Of a DNA stretch of 64,000 bases, positions 55,867 to 64,000 are shown one piece after another; position 1 is the first letter of the stretch, and every line of letters begins with the position of its first letter. The translations under genes and the position numbers were made by a program. The notes under the pieces are model-generated. The model did not search any database and was not told where the DNA came from. It was given only the letters and a program-made list of their open reading frames with translations. Source of the stretch: Flavobacterium sp. ACAM 123 (GTDB lineage: Bacteria; Bacteroidota; Bacteroidia; Flavobacteriales; Flavobacteriaceae); contig NZ_AJXL01000003.1 in assembly GCF_000264055.1 (NCBI RefSeq), forward strand, positions 1 through 64,000, read 5' to 3'.

Positions 55867-56356
55867 AAACCTTTATTCCTTTAGTTAAAAATAGACTCCA
55901 AGTTTTATTGAAGGTATGTACACTGTCTGTCACTTCATTTTGGTTGTTAACTACTTGCCCTCCACTATTTTTATATTCAAAAATGCCTCCGTAAAGGTTA
56001 TGAAGGTTTTTGTAACCTAATTTCTTTAATTTTTCGCCTATTTGTTCACTTCGTACACCGATCGAACAATACACAATTATATTCGTATTTTTATCTTTCA
56101 CAGCTGCCTCAACTTTTTTAGAATTGAAATAATTGAAACCTACAAGAATTGCATCTTGAATGTGACTTACTTCATACTCCTTAGGTTCTCTGGCATCCAA
56201 AAAAACAAAATTTATTTTCTCCGCTAGTGCATGTAGTTCATTCACTTTTATATAAGGAATCGTTTCTTTATTGAGCTTTTTCAATACCTGTGGAATGCTT
56301 TGCGCACAAAGCGTAACTGAGAAAAATAAACTAATAAAATAGAAATAAAGGCGCAT
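55856..56356 (-). CDS. Exported rhodanese-like protein
   Basis: A 166-residue protein with a signal peptide (MRLYFYFISLFFSVTLCAQ) and a single rhodanese domain. The active-site loop is CSIGVR, with catalytic C97; VFLDAREPKEYEVSHIQDAILV is the typical first half. It would carry persulfide sulfur or act as a thiol relay in the periplasm. First gene of the operon TIGR04282-sterol desaturase-DUF547-TIGR04283, with which its stop overlaps. Confidence 0.88.
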   Translation of the reverse strand: MRLYFYFISLFFSVTLCAQSIPQVLKKLNKETIPYIKVNELHALAEKINFVFLDAREPKEYEVSHIQDAILVGFNYFNSKKVEAAVKDKNTNIIVYCSIGVRSEQIGEKLKKLGYKNLHNLYGGIFEYKNSGGQVVNNQNEVTDSVHTFNKTWSLFLTKGIKVYEN

Positions 56357-56494
56357 GATATTTTTTTTATAAAGATATTTAAATAATAGACGTTTTACAA
56401 CTTATTTCCTGACAGCAGAGTTGGCTTATTTTTGGTATTACTGTAATTTGATACTATTTATTTTAGCTTTTGCACCGATCAATTGGCTGTGTTT

Positions 56495-57757
56495 TTACGT
56501 CTTTTTTTTTCTGTACAAGTGGAAATAATACCAGGAAGTGACAGCACCGACAAACGAAAAAACGGCCAACATCCAGAAAACATGTTGATGGCCTTCTTCT
56601 CCCGGTGAATTATCTAATAAATAACCCATCGCTGGTCCTGCAAAAATATCGGGCGTATATCCTATTAAGGAAACAATTCCTACAGCAGTACCTGTAAGAG
56701 CTAATGGGATTTGTCCATTCTCCATCACGGCAAAATATAAGGAACGTGCTGCATACACTCCGGCTGCCACAATTAAAATCGATATCAAGAATAAAACTGT
56801 CGTCGAATTTGTAATAATGCCTGTCGCGAACAATAAGGATCCTAAAAGGGAAATGACAAAACTAAGGACCAACCAAAGTGTCGTTTGTGTACGGTCAGCC
56901 AATACACCAACCGAGACGCCAATCAAGGGACGAATAAATAACAGAAAAGTACCTATTTGCGCTGATTTTAAAGCATTATACCCCATCACGTCCTGTGCAT
57001 AGAGCGAAAACACATCGGTAATTTTGTAACCTACATAGGCACATAGAATAATGATCATTAGCAAGCCTACGGAAGGCAACCGAATGACTTCCAGTATTTG
57101 AGGTATCGTGATTTTATTCGGAGTAATTTCGTTTTCCGCTTTGGTATTGATTTTCATAAAGAACCATACCAGCAGGCCTACAATAGCAACAATAGCCGAT
57201 GATAGAAGAATGACGTACTTAAAAGCTTCTCTATTTTCAGTAACGGTTACTTCGGTAATTTTAGAAGTGATAAATAATGAAAAAATCAGTACTCCCATTG
57301 TTCCGAAAAGAGCTCCGACTAGTCCTCGTCCACCGTCCAAAAAACCGAAAGCTTTCCCTTGAGAAGAAATGCCACCCCAAACTCTCGTGGCCTTAATCAT
57401 AGGAGCCCAGAATAAAAAAATGGTAGTAAAGCCCCAATATCCATACAGTATTTTTAATATAGCGTAGCCGGGAAAGCTGGCATAAACTAATCCTCCTAAT
57501 GCGGTCATCCATAGCGCTATTGCAATTAATTTTCTAGGTGGGAACTTATCTGCTAAAGGACCTCCAAAGAGATAAGACAATAAGGCTATAATGCCATATA
57601 CAGAGAAACACAAGCCCAACTCAAGGTTGTTTAGTCCAAATACTTGAAGAACTGTAGGTCTAAAAACACGAGACAGAACAAAGGGCAGGATAAATACCGA
57701 CTCTCCAGCTAAAATAAGTAATAATAGAAAATACCAGGGGGCTTTTTTTTGATTCAT
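56495..57757 (-). CDS. MFS transporter
   Basis: A 420-residue major facilitator with 12 predicted helices. The conserved loop between TM2 and TM3 reads GGPLADKFPPRKL, matching the G-x-x-x-D-R/K-x-G-R/K-R/K motif in slightly altered form. Other landmarks are SVYGIIALLSYLF and GYTPDIFAGPAMGYLLD. Substrate is unknown; the shape and charged pattern recall organophosphate or sugar-acid symporters but do not identify one. It lies 138 bp upstream of the rhodanese gene, so a shared transcript is possible. Confidence 0.85.
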   Translation of the reverse strand: MNQKKAPWYFLLLLILAGESVFILPFVLSRVFRPTVLQVFGLNNLELGLCFSVYGIIALLSYLFGGPLADKFPPRKLIAIALWMTALGGLVYASFPGYAILKILYGYWGFTTIFLFWAPMIKATRVWGGISSQGKAFGFLDGGRGLVGALFGTMGVLIFSLFITSKITEVTVTENREAFKYVILLSSAIVAIVGLLVWFFMKINTKAENEITPNKITIPQILEVIRLPSVGLLMIIILCAYVGYKITDVFSLYAQDVMGYNALKSAQIGTFLLFIRPLIGVSVGVLADRTQTTLWLVLSFVISLLGSLLFATGIITNSTTVLFLISILIVAAGVYAARSLYFAVMENGQIPLALTGTAVGIVSLIGYTPDIFAGPAMGYLLDNSPGEEGHQHVFWMLAVFSFVGAVTSWYYFHLYRKKKT

Positions 57758-57974
57758 TGATGTTACAGGATTAGACTTTCAATGCTAAAAGTAACTATTC
57801 GATTATGAAAAAAGGACATTGGGATGATTTTTAGGTCTAAAAAACAAGTCATCTTGATTTCCTAATACTATGATGGCTTTAATGGATTAGGCAAAAAGTA
57901 GGGTTGATTTCTGTTAATTTCGTTGGTAAATTTACTCTTACGCTGCTATTTGTATTCTCATATCAGGTCTCAGA

Positions 57975-58694
57975 TCAGTGTATTTTTTCAAGTTCCAGAT
58001 AGAGCATACTTATTTCTTTTTCTAATTGTGCAATTTCATTCCGCCAAAAAATGATTTTGTTTTCTACCGTACTAATATCATCTTCTCTTTCGCTATCTGA
58101 TCGCAAAAATTGAAATTCTCGGGCATCATTTAATTCATATTTCGAATTGTTCAAATTGGAGTTTGTAACGGTAAGTAAATTTTTAATCTCTGAAAGCCGA
58201 TTATTGATAGCCAGTTTTCTCTCTTTTCCAATCCTCTCTGATTCTATTTTCTGCTGCTCAGCAATAAACTTCTTTTGGTCTTCAATTTCTTTTTCTTGTA
58301 TTTTATATTGATGATTGTTGTATTCAGTTTGATTGTTTCTTTCTTCTAATTTTAAGGTTCTACTCTCTAACACAGTATTAAAAATTAAAGTTCCGATAAC
58401 TAAAACTAACATTCCCGCGACAATAAATAAGGGTTTTTTATTTACACGTGCAAACTTTTTAACTGCAGTTGCATATCTATTTTCTGGCGGTGTGGTAGGG
58501 GCAACGAAAACTCTAATAGGTGGAGGTGTTGAAAAAAATTTTTTCTTTAATTCCTCGACCTCTCCTGCATTTTTCCAATCTTCCATTCCTTCGCACCATA
58601 CGGAAGTGGTTTTGGTTATTTTTTTTGCTTTTAATTCGTCAAGGGTAAATGGACCGCTGAGTATAGTGCCGTTATGCAAGTAATAAGTATTCAT
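57975..58694 (-). CDS. GYF_2 (DUF4339) domain membrane protein with coiled coil
   Basis: About 239 residues from ATG 58694. The N-terminal GYF_2 domain (YYLHNGTILSGPFTLDELKAKKITKTTSVWCEGMEDWKNAGEV, residues about 2-50; key GPFT, W, GM-x-DW) binds proline-rich or related peptides in eukaryotes; bacterial role unknown. It is followed by a proline segment, one helix (about 93-112: LFIVAGMLVLVIGTLIF) and a long C-terminal coiled coil (about 120-239: LKLEERNNQTEYNNHQYKIQ). Monocistronic. Confidence 0.82.
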   Translation of the reverse strand: MNTYYLHNGTILSGPFTLDELKAKKITKTTSVWCEGMEDWKNAGEVEELKKKFFSTPPPIRVFVAPTTPPENRYATAVKKFARVNKKPLFIVAGMLVLVIGTLIFNTVLESRTLKLEERNNQTEYNNHQYKIQEKEIEDQKKFIAEQQKIESERIGKERKLAINNRLSEIKNLLTVTNSNLNNSKYELNDAREFQFLRSDSEREDDISTVENKIIFWRNEIAQLEKEISMLYLELEKIH

Positions 58695-58703
58695 AGGTAT
58701 CAT

Positions 58704-59138
58704 TTTAATGGCTGCTACTAATTTAATTTGATTCTACAGTAAATCCATCATTTCCATTTTTCTTTTCTATCTTATTTCGAGGCAAAAAGTCCAGAAAAAG
58801 CATTGTAATTTAAACGGTTGAACTGCGGTTTATTGCAAAGCAAACAACATGCCCTTTGTGATGCTACATAGCAATTATATAACTATTTTCTAAAAAAGGG
58901 CAGTAGGTCGTTATTAGAATGACAGTGTTACAGGATTCATTAGTAAACTATTTTTTTGGTTTAAAACCGACTGAAATTTTGTACTGACGGTTATTTATGT
59001 TCGGCTCTCCTGACTGGAGCAATCTGGTAGATACCTAATTCTTTGTAGTTAGGCTTATGCTAAAAAGCGTTTATCGATTGTCCTCAACTGCTGAAAAATC
59101 ATTCTGATAATCGTTTGCTTATAAACGCGTCATTGTTT
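58704..59138. other. Intergenic region, no gene seen
   Basis: 435 bp between the GYF_2 gene's upstream end and the 3' end of the TetR gene. No RNA gene, repeat or convincing ORF recognised. Confidence 0.5.
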
Positions 59139-59708
59139 TTATAATTTACTAAAGAGCTCCATTGTTTTGGCAATAGCATCATCATAATTTTTCCAAGTGG
59201 CTTCTGATGTCAAATCGGTTGATATGAATGTTTTATTAAATTTTGAAAGTAAGGTGAAGTAAATGTAACCGCCCAGCATCAGCTGAAAAGCGGCATTTAA
59301 CGATTCGTCTTTTTCGTTTATAGTAAATGTTTTACCCACTTGAGTGTTGAAATACTTAAACAGACCTTTTGTGTTCTCGTTATTTTCGATTAACTGCCAG
59401 CGCAAAATTTCTTGGGTTAAAGCGTTTTCTCGCAGTTCTTTGGTTCCTTCTTTAATGAAGCCTTTTAAATTTTCCAAATTATCCTTTTTTTTATCAAGGA
59501 CTGAAAGGGATTTAAAGAAATCGCCTTTTTCGGCAAAACGCAACAGCAATCCCTTCATGCCCCCAAAATAGCGGTATATCAGTGTTTTGGATACGCCAGC
59601 TTCCTTGGCGATAGCATTAATTCCGACACCTTGAGGACCTTCTTTTTTTAATATATCTAAAAAGGCTTTGTAAATCTTTTCTTCAGTAGCGGCTCTGTCT
59701 TTTTTCAT
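59139..59708 (-). CDS. TetR/AcrR family repressor of beta-oxidation genes
   Basis: A 189-residue TetR regulator. HTH: GINAIAKEAGVSKTLIYRYFGGMKGLL, residues about 29-55. The ligand-binding half contains LRWQLIENNENTKGLFKYF and hydrophobic helices. It is the second gene of a minus-strand pair after the transglutaminase gene, with a 1-bp overlap of stop and start. The divergent thiolase promoter holds two GTTACC-N4-GGTAAC palindromes, probably its operators; an acyl-CoA is the natural candidate ligand, in the style of PsrA/FadR regulators. Confidence 0.88.
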   Translation of the reverse strand: MKKDRAATEEKIYKAFLDILKKEGPQGVGINAIAKEAGVSKTLIYRYFGGMKGLLLRFAEKGDFFKSLSVLDKKKDNLENLKGFIKEGTKELRENALTQEILRWQLIENNENTKGLFKYFNTQVGKTFTINEKDESLNAAFQLMLGGYIYFTLLSKFNKTFISTDLTSEATWKNYDDAIAKTMELFSKL

Positions 59709-60364
59709 TATAGTTTGGATAGATTTAATACACTGCCTAATGTTATTCCGGACTCAATTATTCTGGGATAATGTTGTTGCATTAGTTGGAACATATAGGG
59801 CAAAGGTACTTCATTAAAGGTTCCATAATCTTTCAGATACTCCATAAATACTTGTTTTCCGGTTTGATCAAATTCCTGGAATACGGAATCATTTTCTCCG
59901 TCAAACTCCAGAACATTGACGTTAAGCATTGCACAGAGTTCTTTGTTGAAAGCAGGTGTGGCTTTTATCCACTTATTATCTAGGTAAATTTCGATATAAC
60001 CATGGGGTACGAGGACGTTTGAACCAAATTTTTCTACAATCTGGTCTACGGCTATGTGGTTTCGTACTTTCGCTAATCCCAGTCTTGCCGGAATGTTCTC
60101 TGCTCTTAAAATCGCAATCAAAATAATTACTTTGTCGATGCAATGCCCACTTTTATGAGTTGTTAATTCTGATGCGCGCCAGTCTTCGTTTATTAAACTA
60201 AAGCGATAAGGATAATAAGGCCAGTTATCGCGAACATATTCATAGGCTTTGATGGCAAATTCTTTAGGTGTGCTTGCTCCATCTTTACTTAAAAAGGCAT
60301 GCAAAGCTTGTATTTTTTTGTTGGCTAAATCGAAATGATAGGTTTCTTGAGTGTATTGTTCCAT
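59708..60364 (-). CDS. Transglutaminase-like domain protein
   Basis: A 218-residue protein with a transglutaminase/protease-like domain. The nucleophile is in THKSGHCIDKV, and the histidine in VPHGYIEIYLDNKWIKATPAF. The acidic third member usually follows the W-x-x-D pattern, but here the sequence reads KATPA, so that aspartate is not at its usual place. This altered motif could mean another residue serves or that it has a non-catalytic role. It is cotranscribed with the TetR gene under the shared operator region. Confidence 0.75.
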   Translation of the reverse strand: MEQYTQETYHFDLANKKIQALHAFLSKDGASTPKEFAIKAYEYVRDNWPYYPYRFSLINEDWRASELTTHKSGHCIDKVIILIAILRAENIPARLGLAKVRNHIAVDQIVEKFGSNVLVPHGYIEIYLDNKWIKATPAFNKELCAMLNVNVLEFDGENDSVFQEFDQTGKQVFMEYLKDYGTFNEVPLPYMFQLMQQHYPRIIESGITLGSVLNLSKL

Positions 60365-60431
60365 AGCTAATGAATTATGTAACCTGATGGTTATCTGTAC
60401 TTTTACGACTTTAATTACTTAAAATAAATTT

Positions 60432-60439
60432 CAAATTTA
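60432..60439 (-). promoter_or_regulatory. Candidate -7 promoter element, transglutaminase/TetR operon
   Basis: On the minus strand this reads TAAATTTG, matching the Bacteroidota -7 consensus TAnnTTTG. A clear -33 TTTG was not found at the expected distance, so confidence is limited. Confidence 0.35.
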
Positions 60440-60451
60440 AATAAATAAAAC

Positions 60452-60459
60452 TATATTTG
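60452..60459 (+). promoter_or_regulatory. Candidate -7 promoter element, beta-oxidation operon
   Basis: TATATTTG fits the Bacteroidota TAnnTTTG element. The first TetR-type operator begins at its last base, which would let repressor block transcription. Confidence 0.5.
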
Positions 60460-60474
60460 TTACCGTGTGGTAAC
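60459..60474. promoter_or_regulatory. TetR-type operator, site 1
   Basis: A perfect inverted repeat GTTACC-GTGT-GGTAAC. It lies 35 bp upstream of the thiolase start and touches the predicted -7 element. Confidence 0.8.
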
Positions 60475-60489
60475 ATTTTTTCAATATAT

Positions 60490-60505
60490 GTTACCGACTG
60501 GTAAC
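60490..60505. promoter_or_regulatory. TetR-type operator, site 2
   Basis: A perfect inverted repeat GTTACC-GACT-GGTAAC, identical in both arms to site 1, with centres 31 bp apart (three helical turns). It ends 4 bp before the thiolase ATG. Confidence 0.8.
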
Positions 60506-60509
60506 CTTA

Positions 60510-61718
60510 ATGAATGAAATGGAAGCATATATCTACGATTCATTACGAACGCCCAGGGGAATTGGAAAAGGCAGCGGCTCTTTGGTGCCGGTTAGTCCGG
60601 TTCAATTATTAACCACTTTGTTGACTGCCCTAAAAGAAAGAAATAATTTAGACACCACTTTAGTGGAAGATTTAATTGTAGGCTGTGTGACCCAAATTGG
60701 AGAACAAGGAGGGAATGTCGCGAAAGTGGCTGCTCAGTGTTCGAACTACGGAGATCACCTCTCTGCCGTTTCCCTAAACCGCTATTGTGCTTCGGGTTTG
60801 GAGGCTATAAACCAAGCAGCCGCCATGATTAAATCAGGATGGTCTGAGTTGATTATTGCCGGTGGAGGAGAATCCATGTCAAGAGTACCTATGGGGCTTG
60901 ACGGTTCTGCCTGGCTAATGGAACCCAATGCCACTTTTGGACACTTTGTTCCTCAAGGAATATCTGCCGACTTAATAGCAACAAAATTTGCGTATTCCCG
61001 AAACGACGTAGATCACTTTGCGGTAAATTCTCAAAAACGAGCTGCATTTGCACAACAAAACGGCTTTTTTGATAAATCCATAATTCCATTGACTGATATA
61101 AACGGTTTGGTTCATTTGGCAAAGGATGAATACATTCGAGCAAATACCACTTTAGAAATAGTATCTAAATTATCGCCAGCATTTGCACAAATGGGCGAAC
61201 AATTATTTGATCAAACCGCTGTAGATAGATACATAGAAATCGAAAAAATAAATCATATACATCATGCCGGTAATTCATCAGGACTTGTTGACGGAGCGTC
61301 ATTAATGTTAATTGGTTCGAAAGAAGTAGGGGAGAAACTCGGCTTAAAACCAAGAGCGATAATCAGAATGGGTGCCGTAGTGGGCAGTGAGCCCTCGATA
61401 ATGCTTGAAGGGCCTATTCCCGCAACTAAAAAAGCATTGCGCAATGCCAAAATGAATGTGGGCGATATTGATGTTTTTGAGGTTAATGAAGCTTTTGCAG
61501 TGGTTCCTATGCGTGTGATGGATCATTTTAATATCGATCACAACATAGTAAATGTCAACGGAGGAGCAATAGCGATGGGGCATCCCTTAGGAGCAACAGG
61601 CTGCATGATTCTTGGAACTGCCTTAGACGAATTAGAACGTCAAAATAAAAGCACCGCTTTGGCAACTTTATGCGTTGGCGGAGGAATGGGAATAGCAACC
61701 ATTATTGAACGTATTTAA
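60510..61718 (+). CDS. Acetyl-CoA C-acyltransferase (thiolase)
   Basis: A 402-residue thiolase (start ATG 60510; a second ATG at 60519 is possible). Catalytic residues: nucleophile C93 in [19 protein letters not shown] with its histidine near 357, and LCVGGGMG with the second cysteine near 391. It cleaves 3-ketoacyl-CoA with CoA. Immediately followed (21 bp) by the FadJ-like gene, so the last and the middle steps of beta-oxidation are cotranscribed under the TetR operators. Confidence 0.92.
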   Translation: MNEMEAYIYDSLRTPRGIGKGSGSLVPVSPVQLLTTLLTALKERNNLDTTLVEDLIVGCVTQIGEQGGNVAKVAAQCSNYGDHLSAVSLNRYCASGLEAINQAAAMIKSGWSELIIAGGGESMSRVPMGLDGSAWLMEPNATFGHFVPQGISADLIATKFAYSRNDVDHFAVNSQKRAAFAQQNGFFDKSIIPLTDINGLVHLAKDEYIRANTTLEIVSKLSPAFAQMGEQLFDQTAVDRYIEIEKINHIHHAGNSSGLVDGASLMLIGSKEVGEKLGLKPRAIIRMGAVVGSEPSIMLEGPIPATKKALRNAKMNVGDIDVFEVNEAFAVVPMRVMDHFNIDHNIVNVNGGAIAMGHPLGATGCMILGTALDELERQNKSTALATLCVGGGMGIATIIERI

Positions 61719-61739
61719 AAATCAATTATCTTTTAGATT

Positions 61740-63886
61740 ATGAGTAGTAAACATATAAAATACAGTGTAGATACTGACGGTATTGCCTGCATTACCTGGG
61801 ATGTGGCTGATTCTCCAGTAAACATCATGAATGAAGTGACAATGGCCGAGTTCTTTTCAAGTATAAACCAAGCCATAACAAATGATACTGTTAAAGGAAT
61901 TGTTATTGCTTCCGCCAAAAAAGATTTTATAGCCGGCGGTGATTTAAAATGGTTTTTGAATTATGACAAATCAAAAGAAGCTTGTTTTGATATGCTCATG
62001 CAAACCAATACCTATTTACGGAAAATGGAGACTTGTGGTAAACCGGTTGTGGCTGCCATAAATGGTTTAGCTCTTGGCGGAGGATGCGAAATTGCATTAG
62101 CCTGCCATCACCGAATCATGAGTGACCATCCAAAAAGTTATATGGGATTGGTCGAATGTTCTGTTGGGTTGTTCCCTGGAGCAGGGGGCACGCAACGGTT
62201 TTTGAGAATGCTTGGTCCAAAGAAAACCATCGAATACATAACACAATCCAAAAAACTAACTGCAGAACAAGCGTTGAAAGACGGACTTGTAGATGAAATT
62301 TGCAATCCTGAAGATGATATCGTTATGCTGGCTAAAAACTGGATACGAACAAAAGGAACAAGTGTCCAACCTTGGGATAACAAAAAATTTAAAGTCCCTG
62401 GAACTCCATTGGGTGTCGGACAAACGTCTGGAGTTACTGAATTTTTCAGTGTTTCGAATGCGATGGGGTATAAAACAACCCATGGAAATTTACCACATAT
62501 TAAAAATGTACTCAGCGCGATTTATTATGGAGCAGCCTGTCACATTGATAAAGCTTTGGAAATTGAGGCGCGGTATTTTGTAGCGACCTTATTCAGTAAA
62601 GAAACCAAAAACATCATTCGGTCGTCCTTTATTTTTATTAATGATGCCGCCAGAGGAAAATCAAAACCGAAAGGCTATGACAAGGTTTCTTTCAAAAAAG
62701 TTGGGGTTATAGGTGCCGGAATGATGGGTGCCGGAATTGCTTATGTGAATGCTAAGGCAGGCATAGAAGTGGTGCTGAAAGATGTGAGCTTAGCAAAAGC
62801 GGAGAGCGGAAAAGACTATATAAGAACACAAGAACAACGAAAGCTGGCCAACGGATATACGACAGAAGAGAAAATAGCCGCGTTGCTGCAAAAAATTAAA
62901 GCTTCGGATTCGGATGCCGATTTAGCGTCTTGTGATTTGATTATTGAAGCCGTTTTTGAAAATGAAAAATTAAAAAACAGGATTACCGTCGAAACGGAAA
63001 AAGTCATTCACAAAGAAGTCATTTATGCTTCGAATACTTCGACGATACCCATAACGCAACTTGCGACAGCTTCTTCCAGACCAGATAAGTTCATCGGATT
63101 GCATTTCTTTTCGCCGGTGGAAAAGATGCCGTTAGTGGAAGTGATTGTGGGGAAAGAAACAAGCGAAGAAACATTGGCAGCAGCCGTAGATTATGTAACA
63201 GCCATTGGGAAAGTACCCATTATCGTAAATGACGGTCGGGGTTTTTTTACGTCAAGAGTTTTTGGTAAATTTATAAATGAAGGAGTTACAATGCTTACCG
63301 AAGGGTACCTCCTGCCGTAATTGAAAACGTGGCAAAAAAAATAGGCATGCCAGTGGGACCTTTGGCGATTTCAGATGAGATTAATTTGAAATTAATGGTG
63401 GCAATAATGAGTGAAGACCCCAGTTTAACGCAGCATGAGGTTAATTTACGGCAGACTTTGGTCACTATTACTGAAACTCAGGGGCGAACAGGTAAAAAAG
63501 AGGGGAAAGGGTTTTATGATTATCCCAAAGGAGAGAAAAAATCAATTTGGAAAGAATGGTCAAAAATTTATCCTCCTCAAGCCAGTTATGATGAAGAGGA
63601 AGTGGGCAGAAGATTGTTATTTGTCATGGTCATCGATGCCTATAAATGCTTAGACTCCGGAGTGCTTCAAGAAGCTAAAGATGCTGATGTAGGTTCGATT
63701 TTAGGATTAGGATTTCCAATACATACTGGAGGAGTGATGTCGTACATTGATTATTTAGGGGCAAAGGAATTTGCCTTGTATAGTGCCAAATTAGAAGCGA
63801 AGTACGGAGAGCGATTTAAGATGCCCGAAAGTTTACGAGAACGAATCAAAAATGCGGGTGACGGTCGTGTTTTCTACAAGAACTAA
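61740..63886 (+). pseudogene. FadJ-type enoyl-CoA hydratase/3-hydroxyacyl-CoA dehydrogenase, single frameshift
   Basis: The first frame gives 526 residues: a crotonase domain (about 10-200, oxyanion-hole AGGDLKWF and GLALGGGCEIALA), a linker, and the NAD-binding start VGVIGAGMMGAGIAY near 319. It stops at 63320. The continuing frame holds VPPAVIENVAKKIGMPVGPLA and the 3HCDH C-terminal domain, ending at 63886. Restoring one G in GAAGGG-TACC (about 63299-63303) joins TEG to VPP. The intact protein is about 715 residues. Function: hydration of enoyl-CoA and oxidation of 3-hydroxyacyl-CoA. As the break is a one-base loss in a G run, assembly error is quite possible. Confidence 0.85.
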
Positions 63887-63913
63887 AAAATAGGAATTAA
63901 AAAAATAAAGGAT

Positions 63914-64000
63914 ATGTTAGAGAATATACTAATTGAACGAAAGATTTATGTATCAGAAGAACATAAAATGATGAAAGGAATGATTCAGGAATTCATTTCA
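63914..64000 (+). CDS. 5' end of next beta-oxidation gene (probably acyl-CoA dehydrogenase), cut by window
   Basis: ATG at 63914, 27 bp after the FadJ-like stop, opens a reading that continues to the window end: LIERKIYVSEEHKMMKGMIQ and on. Family members with such beginnings in flavobacterial fad operons are acyl-CoA dehydrogenases, but only 29 codons are visible, so the assignment rests mainly on context. Confidence 0.5.
   Translation, partial: MLENILIERKIYVSEEHKMMKGMIQEFIS

Noticed and set aside
58980-59130. Short readings with RRAEHK-like end in the gap before the TetR gene
   Set aside because: Stops interrupt every frame and no family is recognisable.
63435-63653. 72-codon ORF inside the FadJ-like gene
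   Set aside because: It is in another frame of the C-terminal 3HCDH domain, which is well supported.

Overview
The window is AT-rich chromosomal DNA from a member of the Bacteroidota, most likely a Flavobacterium or close relative. The evidence is the set of protein families (DUF3667, DUF5723, DUF6503, DUF547, a TonB-dependent receptor with a carboxypeptidase-regulatory-like N-terminal domain, arsenosugar-type glycosyltransferases TIGR04282/TIGR04283), starts without clear Shine-Dalgarno sequences, a TAnnTTTG promoter element, and many exported proteins with short Bacteroidota-type lipoprotein signals. I saw no rRNA, tRNA, CRISPR array, insertion sequence or prophage.

Layout. 1-5.3 kb: a tightly overlapped minus-strand operon (Na+/solute symporter, GNAT acetyltransferase, M20 amidohydrolase, two different fold-type III PLP racemases). 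5.9-11.3 kb: housekeeping genes (YifB/ComM ATPase, DEAD-box helicase, YpfJ-type metallopeptidase) with a small AT-rich island flanked by two copies of a GC-rich palindrome. 11.4-13.6 kb: a decay zone holding a broken response-regulator domain, a frameshifted membrane protein and a nitroreductase with four lesions. 13.6-21.4 kb: aldehyde dehydrogenase, DUF5723 outer-membrane protein, RluA, two lipid-linked-sugar glycosyltransferases, panB and a GT9 heptosyltransferase-like gene. 22.3-25.3 kb: an arsenic operon (arsR, DUF6428, arsenate-reductase-like phosphatase, ACR3 pump). 25.6-29.4 kb: an acidic protein, DUF3667, amtB and a P-II gene.

30-37.6 kb, plus strand: a DUF2064 transferase, a TonB-dependent receptor, a small-molecule kinase with a secreted nucleoside hydrolase, and lipoprotein forms of MsrA and MsrB. 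37.6-41.1 kb: HAD hydrolase, GH113-like glycoside hydrolase, LysE-like protein, and an ECF sigma factor with a putative anti-sigma partner. 41.4-49.4 kb: a minus-strand redox-plus-glycosyltransferase locus (FAD oxidoreductase, NapH/NosR-like Fe-S membrane protein, MORN protein, two GT2 enzymes, a mannosyltransferase broken by one frameshift, a lipoprotein). 49.5-52.6 kb: DUF6503 lipoprotein and a fasciclin/beta-barrel pair. 52.8-57.8 kb: a second glycosyl locus resembling arsenosugar clusters (TIGR04283, DUF547, sterol-desaturase-type hydroxylase, TIGR04282, rhodanese, MFS). 59.1-64 kb: a fatty-acid beta-oxidation regulon in which a TetR repressor and a transglutaminase-like gene diverge from thiolase, a FadJ-type multifunctional enzyme (one-base frameshift) and a third gene cut by the window end. 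Two GTTACC-N4-GGTAAC palindromes sit in the divergent promoter and are the clearest regulatory signal here.

Three otherwise intact genes (12.3, 42.8 and 63.3 kb) each carry a single one-base indel. These may be assembly errors or recent mutations. The nitroreductase and response-regulator remnants look truly decayed. The most promising candidates for undescribed systems are the racemase operon, the redox-glycosyltransferase locus, and a dispersed structured intergenic element present in three copies.
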